A DNA stretch of 64,000 bases from Montifringilla adamsi. Taxonomy: Eukaryota; Chordata; Aves; Passeriformes; Passeridae. The position numbers and the translations under genes are program-made. The notes below the pieces were generated by a model. It did no database searches and had not been told where the DNA came from. It saw only the letters and a list, made by a program, of their open reading frames with translations. Where the stretch lies: assembly GCA_017590115.1 (NCBI GenBank), contig JAGGNK010003335.1, positions 7,193,916-7,257,915 of the forward strand. The letters run 5' to 3'. Of the stretch, positions 1 through 13,021 are shown one piece after another (within the stretch, counting starts at the first letter, position 1; the number at the start of each line of letters is the position of its first letter).

Positions 1-1340
1 TAATAGGAGAATACAGTGAATAACATAAAAGGAGACCATCCTTGGCTTTTCCCAAACCACCAGGGATGTTTTCTTATCATCCCCAGCTTCTGAGGGGCAA
101 GGAAGGGGAGATGAACCTCCTGTTAGACCCATGGTAGGCTGTGCTGGGATTTGGGTGCTGCTGAGGAAAGGGCTGAGGGTCAGCAACTCATCAGGTCACA
201 AATCCAACCCCAAGAGTTTGAATCTCTCACACCTCTAGAGGATCATTGTAGGCAACTGTTAGCCACATCTCCTTGTTTTGAGAAAATTTCCAAGGGGATT
301 CCTGTCAAAATTGATGCATCTCTGGAAGAAGTTTGGGATTTTGTAGGAGGTTTTCTCCCAGCTGATCCCTCCTCTGTCAGCTGAGGTCCTGCTGGCTCTG
401 GCTGATAACAGACAGAAGATGACACCTTCCTGTCACAAGGCTACTTGATTATAGTTCTTGTCTGGTTAGGGGGTGCTCTCTGAGGATGTGAAAGGACAAA
501 CAGCCTGATTCCTGCTGAATCTTAGCCCAAAATTCATCGTCCATAGGACATTTTAGCATGGTAAAAGAGACCAACACCTGGCATTGTAATTTACAAAGCC
601 TCTCCCTGTCAGGATTTAACTACAGTTTGCCACCGACCTCAGCTGCTGCTTTAATAGACTTGATGTGTCATTTATGCTGCTTTTGCCTCCCACACGATTT
701 CTGCAAACCATGAGCAATGTTCATTTTGCCATTCAGTGACAGCAGAATGCCCCAGCCACACTGTCTGCTGAGTGTCAGTCTAGTCACAGTGGTAAATACA
801 CCCAGGAAAACAGGATGGAGGTTTAGAGCCTGTAATGGTGACATTTGGGGGTTGACAGAGGGGTGTCACCACTCAGTGGAACTACAGGATCCTCACATTG
901 CCATAATAGCTGAAAGAGGTCACATTGTAAAACCCAGTGGTGCTTCCAGTGCTAAAACAAAAGTTTCTAAAAAGTCATTGTGCAACCTTGACTATCCTTG
1001 CAAAGGGAATACAGAATAAACACAACAAACATCTGTGTCCTCTAAGCATAATATTTCTACTTTTAAAATGCATTAACCACTTTGAAATTTAGGTTTTGTG
1101 GTCATGCTTTGATTAGAATAGAGGTGAGTGGCAGCTGTTCAGTGGCAAACAGAAATGTCCATACCTGATGTCCACTACAGAGCAGTTTTAATACCCTGTA
1201 CATAGTGAATGAGACTCTGGAAGAAATGAGCTATAATTCCTGTCCCGTAGTAGAAGGTGGCTTTAGAAGGTTTGCAGAGTGACCAGTTATTTTCCAATTA
1301 TTAATATTACTGATCTTCTGCTATTATGGGCACATGGTAT
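1..1340. other. Non-coding, single-copy-looking DNA
   Basis: I see no gene, RNA gene or recognisable repeat here. The open frames are at most about 100 codons, resemble no family I know and lack convincing splice signals. The stretch could be intronic or intergenic; the sequence alone does not decide. Confidence 0.6.
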
Positions 1341-1434
1341 GATTTGTGGGGTGGTCCTGTGCAGGTTCCCATCCAGGAGCTGGGCTTCAGTGATCCTTGA
1401 GGATCCCTTCCAGCTCAGGGTATTCTGTCATTCT
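1341..1434 (+). mobile_element. CR1 LINE 3'-end fragment
   Basis: The sequence shows a 'gtggggtggtcctgtgcagg' block, a 'ggagctgggcttcagtgatc' block, then 'cccttccagctcaggg' and a terminal 'tattctgtcattct'. From memory this is the order in the 3' untranslated end of avian CR1 elements, which finish in short near-repeats of the ATTCT type. Only the last ~95 bp is present, which fits the usual strong 5' truncation of CR1 copies. It carries no open reading frame and is a dead copy. The 5' limit is approximate because divergence blurs it. Confidence 0.75.
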
Positions 1435-4400
1435 GGGTTTGTGCGTGACCACTGGAAAGAAGTTTTAAAGAGGCAATTTGATAACACTTGAAGAACAAGA
1501 GCTCATAGTGTATTAATTTGAAAAATGAACTGTGAAAGGTTCTAACAGCAGGGGTTTGTTTTCCATGGTAATTGGGATGTACACAATAGAATTGTACTTC
1601 TTTAAGAAATGATCTATAAGATCATGGTTTCTGTGCTAGCTACATCCCTGAGACTCCTGTAGCCATCCTTAAGCAACAGAACAAAAAAAAAACCAAACAA
1701 CCTCAGAGGATTTTCAGGTTTACTTGTCACCTTGAGATAAATACCAAAATTCAACTAATTTCAACGGGAGTTTGAAAAATGCAGCAATAAAATGAGAAGT
1801 ATTGGGCAACCATTCATATTTACTGAAAGCATACTGTTTCTACTATTGTATTCCAATAAAAGTAAATTAAATTATGTCAGAATTGATGGCTTTTCCTTGT
1901 GAAACAGATAACAGCCTCAAATGAGTCTATGGAAAGGAATCAAACTATGGGTCCAATTCATATTGTTTAAAGAGAGCAGGAAAATCAGGCAGCCATGTAA
2001 GGACAGACTGTGATGGTAACTTTCCTTCATTCCTTTTACACTAAAAACTCTTTAATTATCTTCTTTAGGGTTTTTTTCCCCCCCCTGAGTCTTAAAAGAT
2101 TAGGAATGATAATGTAAGCCAGTAGCAGCCAAAGAAAAGAGAAAAAAGTTTCAGACATTGACAAATCTCCATCAGCTCCACCTATAAAAGCATTTTTAAT
2201 CTGGGCTGTTTCTTTGTGCTGTGCTGCCAGATGAGTCACGGATAGATGGAGGAGTTTGTAGTGCAGCAGACATGAAAACTGTTCCTTACAAACCAACAGA
2301 GGAAATTGCACACCGAAATACTTTATTTAAAGATAGACACACAAAAGAGTTGCAAGAAGCTGTTCCTGCAATCTCACTGCAGCCTCCCCAGGCTCAGACA
2401 CTCCTGGCAGCCTGACACAGCCAGCACAGGGACAGCCTTTGGGGCTCTACTCCCAGCCACTGAATCCTGAGAGAAGGCTTGGTTTTCCTTCTTTAAAAAT
2501 TTCTGCCTTCATTACTATTCAGCCTGTACATGAAAGGAGACTGGCATCCCTCAAATATCCCTGGACTTGCACAGAATGTGGCTTTGTCTTGTGGCATTTA
2601 CTAAACTTGTTGCTTGACTTTGCAACTGAATGTTCTCAACATGGAAGTTCAGCATTCCTGCATCTTTATTTTTCAAAGAGAAAAAGGCTTAAACTTCTTA
2701 GGATGTGTGGCCCAGACAGACATTCATTGGCTCCATAAGAAAAGATGAAGCTTAAGCTCTAATCAAGCCAGCAACAGACCTCTCTTGACTCAATAAAATC
2801 AGCCTTTGCTTTGGACTCCAGTTCAAATCCATCACCACATGAGAGCTGAAGGAGCAGGTGGCAGCAATGATCTGGGACCTGGGATTCCAGACCACAGTGA
2901 TCCAGAAGATTCTGTTCCAAGTATTTGTCCTTGATATTTGGCTCACTAGAATATTCTGTCTGTGCAAAGGGCACAGAAGGAGCAGTTGCCTGGAAGAGCC
3001 AAGATGGGATTGAAACCCTGGGAGAGGGATAAAAGACAAGAGCTGCCCCTGGCTGCCTCTGTCACTGCTGGGCCCCCAGCAGGAAGACAGAAAACAAGAT
3101 CATTTAGACAAATATTTGGAGAGGTTAGAATAAGTTAAAAGTTATTGCTGTTATTTTCAGAAGGACTTGGCCCCTGTGCAAAATGAGTTGACCGTATTTA
3201 AAGCATGAGGCTATGTCATATTTCTGCTCTCCTGCTTAGTGCTGGAAATCAGAGGCAAAAAAGGCACAGGGGATCTCTCAGTTCTCCCAAGGTGTCTCAA
3301 ATGACCTCAGAGATCTGCTACAAGGACACTGCTTATATTTTGATCAGATTAGGCCTGCATGATTACCCTTTTTAGGCAAACTTTATGATTTAGAAATACA
3401 GCAGTGTTTGTTTACCTGCTCTGTGACCTCTAATACAGAAGAAATTCTGACAATTCTGTTCTGGTTTCAGACAGCAGCAACAGCAAGAACTGAAACTGAA
3501 ATTAGGAGCCAAGCAAAACCCAGTATTTTTATGCAATGCCAAAACGTGTCTCCTTAAATTTTTAGTTCTTTCCACTGCCATATTGGAAGCTAAAACTGAA
3601 TACAATAAAACAAACCAACCTGCAGTAAATTACTTGCAAATGAAAGATCCAAAGTATTTTTTCTCCCCAACAAAAGGTAATAAATGGAACAGCTGCAGTA
3701 AGTAATAAAGGGAAAAAAAATCTAATTTATGGAATATTAAAAAAGCTATATTCAGATATATTTCCCCCAGTTACTCTGGGGAAAAGGTCTGTAGTAATAA
3801 ATATTCTGTAAATATAGCCAGGAATGAAATAGAAACTGCCTTAAAATAGAAAACCTCACTATATAAACATTGCTGAATGACCATGTCTAGATCCAAAACA
3901 AAAGGTTCCAGTCCCCAAGAGACAAATGTAAGACTGACTCATCCAAACCACTGATGTAAGAACAGCTCTATGCCACACAAGGGAGAACACCACAGTGTTG
4001 TGTAGTCCCCACCTATAATGCATTTCTGAATGTTTAAGATATCAAACACATCTCTCTTTCTTGTACTAATACTTTTATTAGTACAAAATGTTACTTGAAA
4101 TATTTTTGATGTTTGACTAACAAGACAAAGAGACACTCCCACAACCCAGCTCTGGCAGAAGTAGAAATAAAAGTCACACTTTACACATAATCCCCACATT
4201 AGCAGAGTTTTCTGCAGCTGACTGAGCTGGTCCTTCTCAAGGACACCAAAGCTTTCAGCTCCTGAAGAATTTGAAGTGCATGTCCTGAGTCCTCAGCAAG
4301 AGCTGCTTCACTGTAGAGATCTGTCCTTGTAGACCTCTTAATGTGAGCACAGAATCTCTTCTTAAGCTGGAGACAAAGAGTTCATTCTATAAGAAACAAA

Positions 4401-6002
4401 ACCAGAGTGAATAAGTTATTATTCATTTCTCATCCCTTCTCTAACACCATGTTGCAAAGCCTGGTGATGGTGTTTTGGGACAGGGACACACACATTGTTC
4501 TACACTGAAAGAGAAAACTCTTGGGATGGCTGGTAGGCAGTAGCCTTAAATACCCTAGAGAGTTTGAATAGTTTTGGAAATTATTCTGCATAGGTAAATG
4601 TAGGGAGAGAAAGGATCATCGAATTAAAGAGAGAGCAGTGGAACAGGGGAATGAAAGGGCAAGAAAGTAGAAGTTTTCCATAGGTTTGCCGTTCATATAC
4701 ACAAACAAAATTTAGCTTTTAATAGTAACAGAAGTTTAAAATAACTTTAAGGTACTTAAAACAGTAACACAAATGTATTTTCCTGTTCATCAAGCAAGGT
4801 AGCACATTGTACATATGAAATAGGAACTCGTAGACAGAAAGTTGATCCAGTTCCCAAAAATGAGAAAATCTAGCTGTTTAACTAATTGCTATTTCTCTAA
4901 AACATCATAGTAACCTTTATGGAGTCTTCCTTTGATGGCTTTTATCCATTTTTTCAAGGCCAGTATAGCTAAACACAGGAATTTCCATAATCCTCCCAAA
5001 TCTCCTTTTCTCTCACTGTAGACAGCAGTCATCCAGTCCTACTTCCCAGGCATTATCTTCATTTCCCCTTCCAGGTCACACAGATTTTTATGTACTTTAA
5101 CTCCAAAACTGAAAGTCTTCCAGAAAATAGAACTTTTCCTAGATTTCCTGAGGCAAAGAGTTTTTTTTTAAATTTTCATCTCTTCACCACAGAGTTTTTT
5201 TTCCCTTTGTTCGCTCTGAATTCTGCTGAAAGACCATTTTCCTTGCATGGCCTGTTGGTAACATCTCTGTTTCCAGATGTTTTACTGCTTTCCCCACTAC
5301 AATCTCTGCTGGCATAACCTGAGAGTCATGTCCAGCCTTTCCTGGTCCTTCCCAGGCCAGCTCATCCCTCTGGCACAGAGCCCTTGGCACAGCTCTGAAC
5401 CATCCCCAGACCCTGCCCATCTGCATGCCAGATTTCAAAGGCAAATCACCACCCTGCTTACCATCCTTCTTCCTTACTGAGCTCTCCAAAACTTTTGCTA
5501 GATCATCTCATTGTTTATTCTCCCCCTCCCCCCATTTTTAGGACTTACAGAGATTTAAGATTTCTTGCTCTTGATAGGAGTCTGCCTTCGGGCATGTGAA
5601 GATCAGCCCCTGTCATACTGACAAATATCTTCCTATTACCTTGTTTACTCTCATCTATCTGTCAACATCCATCATAGCCAGCACTCATATTCTTGGAATA
5701 TTTTATTTTTCAGCAGGTGTTGTCTTTTTCTGCTCAAGAGACCAGTACAGCTGTGAATTTTAGGTGTTCTTCCCCTTTCCAAAAGACCTGGGTGAGTTCA
5801 CAGCAGGTCACATAAGTTGAATTTAATTTCTCTCATTAGGAAAGGGACCAAGGAGTTTAATGCAGAATTTTCTCAACTGAGCACTACAGAAACAGGGATA
5901 AGAAAAAGGCAAGACAAATTGCAAAATGATTGATATTAAATATTGATTTATTTTATCATCTGAAAGCAAAATGCATTTGTTTAGGTTGAAAAAAGAAAAG
6001 AT
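1435..6002. other. Non-coding DNA with minor low-complexity tracts
   Basis: I find no gene. The region is AT-rich, with a T7C8 homopolymer junction at 2071-2085 and a perfect hairpin at 4061-4086 (listed separately). The short open frames on both strands (for example 2752-3039 minus and 5184-5489 minus) have no recognisable domain and overlap one another, so I treat them as chance. Confidence 0.55.
4061..4086. repeat. Perfect 10-bp inverted repeat with a 6-nt loop
   Basis: The left arm TTGTACTAAT (4061-4070) is the exact reverse complement of ATTAGTACAA (4077-4086), separated by ACTTTT. The pairing stops at the next base on both sides. A stem this short is too small for a normal microRNA precursor. 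It may be a protein-binding palindrome or a chance AT-rich hairpin. Confidence 0.8.
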
Positions 6003-6123
6003 GGCCAAGCTGGATGGGGCTTGGAGCAACCTGGTCTAGGGGAAGGTGTTCTTGCCTGTGGCAGGGAGATGGAACTGGATGAGCTTTCAGTCCATTCCAA
6101 CCCAAACCATTCTGGGATTCTGT
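6003..6123 (+). mobile_element. CR1 LINE 3'-end fragment
   Basis: The fragment reads 'ggccaagctggatggggctt', 'ggagcaacctggtctagggg', then a 'ggcagggagatggaactgga' block, and ends with 'caaaccattctgggattctg'. This is the classic last ~120 bp of avian CR1. It is 5'-truncated, has no coding capacity and is moderately diverged. Compared with the copy at 57908-58016, the usual 'ccctgcccatggcagg' segment is altered to 'cttgcctgtggcagg', consistent with an old copy. Confidence 0.9.
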
Positions 6124-9100
6124 GGAAGGTGGAGGAACAAGGTCAGTTTAGAGCTGAGGGGCAAAGATTGCTCTTGTCCCAGGAAGTCTAGTGTTGGCCC
6201 AGTGCCACTCACAGCAGGGAAATACAGATCCTGCAAAAAACCCCATAGAAATACAAGAAATACATTACCAAGAAATACATAACCTGCAAAGCTACAGTTT
6301 TATGTGCACTGTTTCCCTTGATCCTTTACCTATAGTATGCAATTAACATTTCAAGATAGACAAAGCATTATCATTTTGATAAGAGGCTAGTTAAAAGGGA
6401 TAAAATATGTATTTTAATTTTGGGTTTTGTTTAAGTTATGTTTTTTATTCATGACTTGTGTTTTTAATTACTTTGGATTACTATCTCAAGAAAATGTCAT
6501 ACATCAATCCCTAGAGTCTTCCTGCTAGAAATCTGAGGGTGTATCTCTAAAGACAAAGAATTTAAATACACATTTGCTGCACTATGCTCTGTTCGAGATT
6601 CACAGTGAAGAACAGTCAAACAAGGACCCTGATTGTAAAGGGGCAGATGAATATGTATTCTCAAAAGAACAGAAATAATACTATAAAACTGAGCTTCCTT
6701 TAGCAGCAATTTCCTAGGAAACATTTCCTAAAACATCCTAGGATGGAACATTTTCCATCTCTGTAAGCTCCTAGCAGGTCACCATCAGGTACAGGCTGCA
6801 GAACTAACCCTGTACATTGTAGTCTGGAGCAGTGCAAAGCCACAGTGAGATGAAAGTTCTTTCCAAGCCCAATCCCTCCATACAGCCAGCTGTGAGAGTG
6901 AGAAACCCTCACTTCATGGAATGTAGAGTGCTCTTTGTGCTCTTCATGAAGGTGCAGCAGAGAAAGGCACCCTCAGTACTAAATTACTGAAACCAAGTGC
7001 TGAAAATGCATCTTTTTCAGTAGATGAGAACTAAGCACAACAGTCCAGGAGACCTCTAAAACCTATATTTAATCTTTTTCATTTAGATATGAAGCTACAA
7101 AGCTATATATTTAGATCCAACATGAGCCCTTAGTAGCTACTGTCAAAACTACACACAAATTACTAACCATGGAAATCACTTTAATTTTCCAACTAGTTAT
7201 TATTTCCACACTTCACTATGAGATGTTTTAAGTGAATATGAATTTTTCTTCTCCTCCCCAGGTCTAGATAGTAGATATGAATCCCCTCACAAAGCTCCAG
7301 GGACAAAATTCATTTTAGAAGAAAGGAAGTAATAATACAAGCAATAGAACCATTGGTGAGAGAAAAGGAACATTGTAATTATTGTTCACAATATGGGTGT
7401 TCTTCACACACTGGAGTCATCTCAACTTCTCTACAAAGAGAGATATTGACTTGATTGCATAAATGTAATGTTCAGGTGTTGCAAATACTTGTTTGGATTT
7501 TGAAGAGATGGAAAGCAGGAAAAGGCAGGCACTCCTGGGAAAAAGCACAGTTTGAGGCCTGATTTTTCAAATATATCATCAAACAGATTGTGGTAACAAA
7601 ATGTGTGGGGAAAGAGGCCTGTGACTAGGAGCAAATGCTGTCCACAAATCCTGACTTGCTCAAAACTTACCTGGAATTTTAAGAGACCTGTTAATGTGTT
7701 CATATGACTTCTCCAAGCATTTTACTACCAGACAGTTTCAGTGAATATTGAAGATTTTCTGTGTACTTACCAGATGAATCTCTTGGTAACATGATGCTCA
7801 ATTACTCCTACCAGTGATCTTCTGTCTCCCACTTCTGCATCAGGCCTCCCACACAGACATTCCCAAAACAAGCTAACAAGTGCAACAAAGAAGATCACAT
7901 GCCTTCATATTTGTGTATTAGTCTGATTGCACACAGCAGAATGTTTAGCCCCAGAGCTTGGGGATTTTGTAGTCACCACCGGTATTCTATTCAGTGGATG
8001 GAACTTCTCACTTAAACCAGACAGGTCCTGCACAACATAATAGAACAGAACCCTTGCACAGTGTGTGAGTGTGGGGGAAAAGCACTGAAAACCAGTTTTC
8101 CTGCAAGGGATCTCTCCCTCCCCTTTGCCTGCACTCTCTGGAGAAGGCACATCCACTGCAACAGGGCTGCCCCGACAGCTCCTGCCAGGTGAGTGAACAT
8201 TTAGGAAGGAACCAGTTCATATTCAAACACCTCTATAGACTGCACCTGGAAATATACCATCCAGACCAAACAACTGGATTGTTCATTAAAATCATCTGAT
8301 TGCAAGCACTTATCTTTGTGTTCACAACAAAAGAGAGAAGAAGAAAGAAGAGCTGCTTTTTTCAGTCCTTTGTGCCATCATCTCTTTCTATTAGAGTCTG
8401 CCTATTGCACAGAGATTTTACCATGATTGGTTTCTTTGACAAGTGTTTCTATTGCTTTCCATTTGAAAGGAGAAGGTGACTAAAAATTAAATGAATTGTT
8501 CATTTAATAGTTGCCCCTGCTTTGAGAAAAGGTTATCCTTTCTTTGGATTCTTTGATGCTCTGTTAACGACGCCTTTTCTTCCATAGGCTTTGTGCATAA
8601 AAGGCAAGCTCTTGGGGAAAAAATTGGAAAATAAACCTTCTCCAGTCCACCCCTCCCATGATGGTAATTTAAGAGATAACTGTTTTCAAGATAAAGCTGA
8701 TTTCTGACAACAAAAGACACACTGTTTAAAATGGGAGACTGAAATTCTTAGCAGATGATTGACAAGAAAAATGGTCCAGTGGAAGGATTGGTCATATTGG
8801 CTGATGGAGACTTACAACAATGAAAAATAAAGTAGCAATCATAAATCAAAATTACTCCACTCCTCTTTCTGGGCTAGAACTGTGTTTTCTTTGTTTATAT
8901 TTTGTTTTAACTATTGGTGCATTTAGACACAGCAGGAATGTAGGTCATCTCATATGAAATTGCATCCTAAAATAAAAAGAAAGTCAGCCAGCTCCTTGCT
9001 TCACTCATCCTCTGTCTGTTTGTAGTGCAGACATTCTGAGTTGTGGTGTGTGAGTTATGTGGGTGGTGTGGTGGTTTTCCTTCGCTTATCTTTTGTCTAT

Positions 9101-12100
9101 TACTGCTAATAGAACCAAGTTTACTTGTTCTTAAAAGAAAAGAAGTTAGAGGAATGCAAAAAAGACAATAAAATTAAAGATATGCTTGGGATTAGCATTT
9201 ATTATTTCTTGAATATTGTCTTATTCAGGAATGTGTTTATAAGAATTTGTAGGTAAAAGTCTAAGGACAATGGTTTAGATTCATATTATTTTTTGCTAAG
9301 GGATGATTTCATACTCAAAAATTACAGAGCAAAATATCTAACAACTCAGAGGTGTCAGCACCTACAATGTCATGACAGACATAGAAAAGTGATGCATGAT
9401 TAAGTTCCTTGCCTAGTGAGAAAGGACTAGGACTAGCAATGCTAGTTGCTGTTTTAATTATTCTGCTGCATTGTTCACCAACTATGAATATATTGATTGG
9501 AGAAGAGGCAATAAATGTCACCCAAAGTCCCCCATTAATTATCATTATTCTTTCTCTACTCAGTTGTTCCTATCCTCAAAATATATATATTCTACATACA
9601 TACCCCACCAGAGTATGGTGGGTAGAAGACTATACTGAGTAAAAGAGATGGAAAATAGGTGACAAAATAAACCAAAGGAGTCAGACATGGCCAGGAGGTT
9701 CTAGTACCAACAGGTTGGACAAGAGGCACTGGTAAAGCCTCTTCAAGAAGAGTTTGGGTGCAGTGCAGCAGCAGCATACTCAGAATTACACACCAGGTAA
9801 AGGGCCTGCAGTCTGCTGCCCGGGGAGCTGACCCTTGCACTGACTCCTTTCAAGCTATGTTTGTTTTTTTACTAATAATTGAATGTTTGGATGGATTCAC
9901 CACAGATTTCAAAAGGCTTGCCAAGGAATATCTTCATTTAGGAGGCAAAATTACCTTTTTATAGTTCTATATATGATTAACCCCTAGAAATTTTCCCTCA
10001 AAAACATTTTTGGGGGTACATCAGCAAGGACTGAAGAATTATGTGGTGCTCAATCACTGTCCTGTCAGCCCATAACTAGCTATAAAACTAGCTCTCAGTT
10101 CTGAGACCTCTAACTTGCTCAGGTGATTAGTGTAAAGGATGTGTTTAGGCTCTTAAGGACAACATAGAGAAAATCTCTCCTTTGGCAGGACCTTCCAAAG
10201 TGTTCCAATGTCAGCAGGAGAACAATGAGTCGAAGCCAGCACAAGGTCAGACTCCTGGAGCATATTTTTGGTTTTTTCAACACCCTCTTCCCCTGGAGCT
10301 GAGCAAAGCTGGATGATGCTCCACATGTACTTCTGAGCCTCAGGAACATCTGGAGAGCGCATCTGCTGCAGAAGACAAGAGCAGCTGGGTGTCTGCAGCA
10401 CTCTGGAGCAAGGAGACCCCCAGAGGTCTCAGATAAGTGTTGAAAAGCAGACCAGAAAGTCCAGTTCTCAGGGGGTTCCATATGCCAGGGGACAGGAGCA
10501 GCAGATGTTTCTCATGCTCCTTTGGGACCTCCCTGTCCTTCTTTCTCTCCTCCCTTCCAAAATACTGACTCTACTGGAGTGACAGGAATTTACAGCTGCA
10601 TGTTGTTCTGTAGTTTGTGCTTTGGACAATCAACATTCATTGACTTTTTCCTCCAAACTCAGCTGGTCACCTCATTCTGATCATCCTTTCCTCCAGTTAT
10701 GTTCTGCCAAGGGTGCTGACACTGTCAGGATTGCCTGGAAGGTTCTGGTCATTCATGAGCCAGCTGGAGTTTTCAGGAGGCCTGGATGCACTTCCAGTGC
10801 CTGTGCTGAGCTGTGAGCCCAGACACTACACACGTGCTCCTGTATGATTATTGGTGAATTCTAGATAGCTCTGAGAAGCTATAGCTTCAGCATAAACCTG
10901 AAATATAATTCTGAAAGCTGTTTGTAGAAATAATCAACAAACATAACAAATTTTTCCTTAGCAGAAAAAAATACCCCCCAAAAAAAGCATTCCATTTCAC
11001 CCAATTTTAACCAGGAGTTAAAGTTGTAGTTGTTTGAAAGTTATTGTTTCAGCTATCTCAGTTCTTTAAAATTAAAATGAAACGGGTAGATGACTGTAGG
11101 AGCAGAAAACATGACCTGTAGCAGATCTGAAGCAATTGAAATCATCTAGCCTTGAATATAAGAGACTTGAAGGAAAACAATAATAGCTCTAAGATGAAGT
11201 AAGCAAATTATACACCATGACATGCTCCACAGCCATAATATATGTGTTGTTTTGACAATTTTTTTTTTTCTGTATGATTACAGTGACTTTTATTAAAATA
11301 AGAAAACCACCATTTGGGAGGGAAGAGGAGAGGAAATTGATTAACCATATCTCATTTCCTCCCAAATATCTGGATTTAAGAATCTGAAGCTGCATATAGC
11401 ACAATGGTGACACATTTGTTTGGAAATTATTTCCTAATGGCTCATCTCACCTTAGGTGGGGAAGGGATAGATTTTGTCACTTAATTGTATGTATGAAACA
11501 TCACTCAAAAAGGCTGCAAAGATGCAATGGAAGCAATGGAATGTTGAGAATTGAAGGGAATAAGTTGCAGAAACCCAGAGATTATTGTGAGCCCTGTTCT
11601 AGTGGTACCCAATGGCATCTCTTTAGAAGTGAGCAAAATTTCATTACCATAATTAGGATGTTGTATGGGAACCAGGTCTACCACTCAACATGCGACAATT
11701 TTTTTTTATTATCTATTCAATTTCCTTCCTTTTTACAAAGGACTTGAAAGAGGGAAGCAAAAAAGGAGACAAAGATTCAATATATTCACTGTTAATCTCT
11801 ATCTTATGCACACTTAGGCATCTTTACCTCCATATAAAGGTACATTTTTAGTGCATTGTTTGCCATTCTAAGGAGTCATAGAGAAATTTAGGATCATTAA
11901 CCAGCTGAAGATCCACCTTCCATTTGAGACAGACGTACAACAAGCCTTCTTCAAGTCAAGCAATCATATTTATCACTTCATCAGTAAAGTACTTCCTTAT
12001 TCCTACAAAGTTTTTAAGCTATTGTATTTCATAGTACTTTTTCCCAAGTATTCTTGCAATGAATAAATCTAACAACAAAATTTAAATAAGAAGACAGCTT

Positions 12101-12236
12101 ACTGCTAGGGAATCTGTGAGCTTGGTTTTGTTGTTTAAAAACCAATCCCAAAATAGTATTTGAAAGCCAAGAGAAGCTGAGTTACTATCACCACTGCAAC
12201 TACAGAAATATTTAGTAGGTCTATACTTCCAATTGT
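6124..12236. other. Non-coding DNA
   Basis: Apart from the coding-like remnant at 10119-10481 I see nothing identifiable. Composition is AT-rich with short A and T runs. There is a small TA run and a 'cataca' repeat near 9585-9602. The other open frames are short and mutually overlapping. Confidence 0.5.
10119..10481 (-). pseudogene. Unrecognised coding-like remnant (tentative)
   Basis: Two overlapping minus-strand frames stay open, one at 10119-10481 (120 codons) and one at 10153-10401 (82 codons). The shorter frame looks more protein-like, with an ordinary mix of charged and hydrophobic residues (for example QKYMWSIIQLCSAPGEEGVE), as in a helical repeat domain. Before the first Met that frame soon meets a stop, and after position 10153 it ends in a stop. 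I do not recognise the family and will not name one. A degenerated retrocopy or a lost exon would fit, and so would chance. Neither frame has clear flanking acceptor and donor sites. Confidence 0.15.
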
Positions 12237-12297
12237 AAAAAAACAAAACAAAAACAAAAACAAACAAAAAAAAACCCAAACAAAACAAAACAAAAAA
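12237..12297 (+). repeat. A-rich simple repeat, (CAAAA)n-like
   Basis: About 60 bp consist only of A and C, in irregular CAAA, CAAAA and CAAAAA units with a central A9 run. It is a degenerate microsatellite. On the minus strand it creates a short low-complexity frame rich in Phe, Val and Leu, which is meaningless as protein. Confidence 0.9.
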
Positions 12298-12995
12298 CTA
12301 CAAAGGAACAAAGAAACTGTAAATTAACCAGTGTTTTTAGCTCCAAAATGGAAAATTTAGGAAGCTACCTTGAATAAAACCTGCACCCTTGTACATGCCA
12401 GTTGAACTCCTAAAATGTGGAAGAGAAAAGGCTAAGGCTACAGTGATATTTTAAAAACACTTGCAAAGAAAAGTAAGGATAATATTTCATTGCTATAAAA
12501 TCAGCAGCTTTTCAGTTACTTAGAAAATACTAGCACAGGTAAAGGCAGTTAAATAATAATTAATGAGAACCTGAGAAGGAGCTGGGTTCTACACTCCTCT
12601 TTTGTTCCCTGAGGTGAAGTTCAATTAAAGTAAGGGAGAATTAATTTACCTGGAGCTAGGAATCCGTGGGAGGACTAACCAGGCTCCTCCTCCACTTCCA
12701 TCAATGCACAAAAGCATTTTGGGAGGGACAGGTTGCCTGATTTTCTCTGAAGCTTCAGAGAAAGCATCTGACGAAAGGCAGAAGACTGCTCTAAAAAACC
12801 CAAAACCCCAAAGAAACAAAACATACAAAGCTGAACATCCCTTAACAGAAGAAGGTGATGGTGTCTGCTGTATTTCAGGCAGGAACCAAGGCTTAATGCC
12901 CCAGCTGGCACTCATGGAACTCCCCTGCTGATTGTCCTGTCTGCAGCTGCGTCAGGATCCCAAGGTTCCTGTGCTCACCTGGCACTGTCAGTGTG

Positions 12996-13021
12996 TGACA
13001 GACATAAATGACAGACATAAA
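12996..13021. repeat. 13-bp perfect tandem direct repeat, two copies
   Basis: The unit TGACAGACATAAA occurs at 12996-13008 and again at 13009-13021 with no mismatch. This looks like a simple replication-slippage duplication. No function is implied. Confidence 0.85.

Noticed and set aside
2815..2835. GTTCAAATCC resembling a tRNA B box
   Set aside because: No matching A box, anticodon stem or acceptor stem could be built around it.
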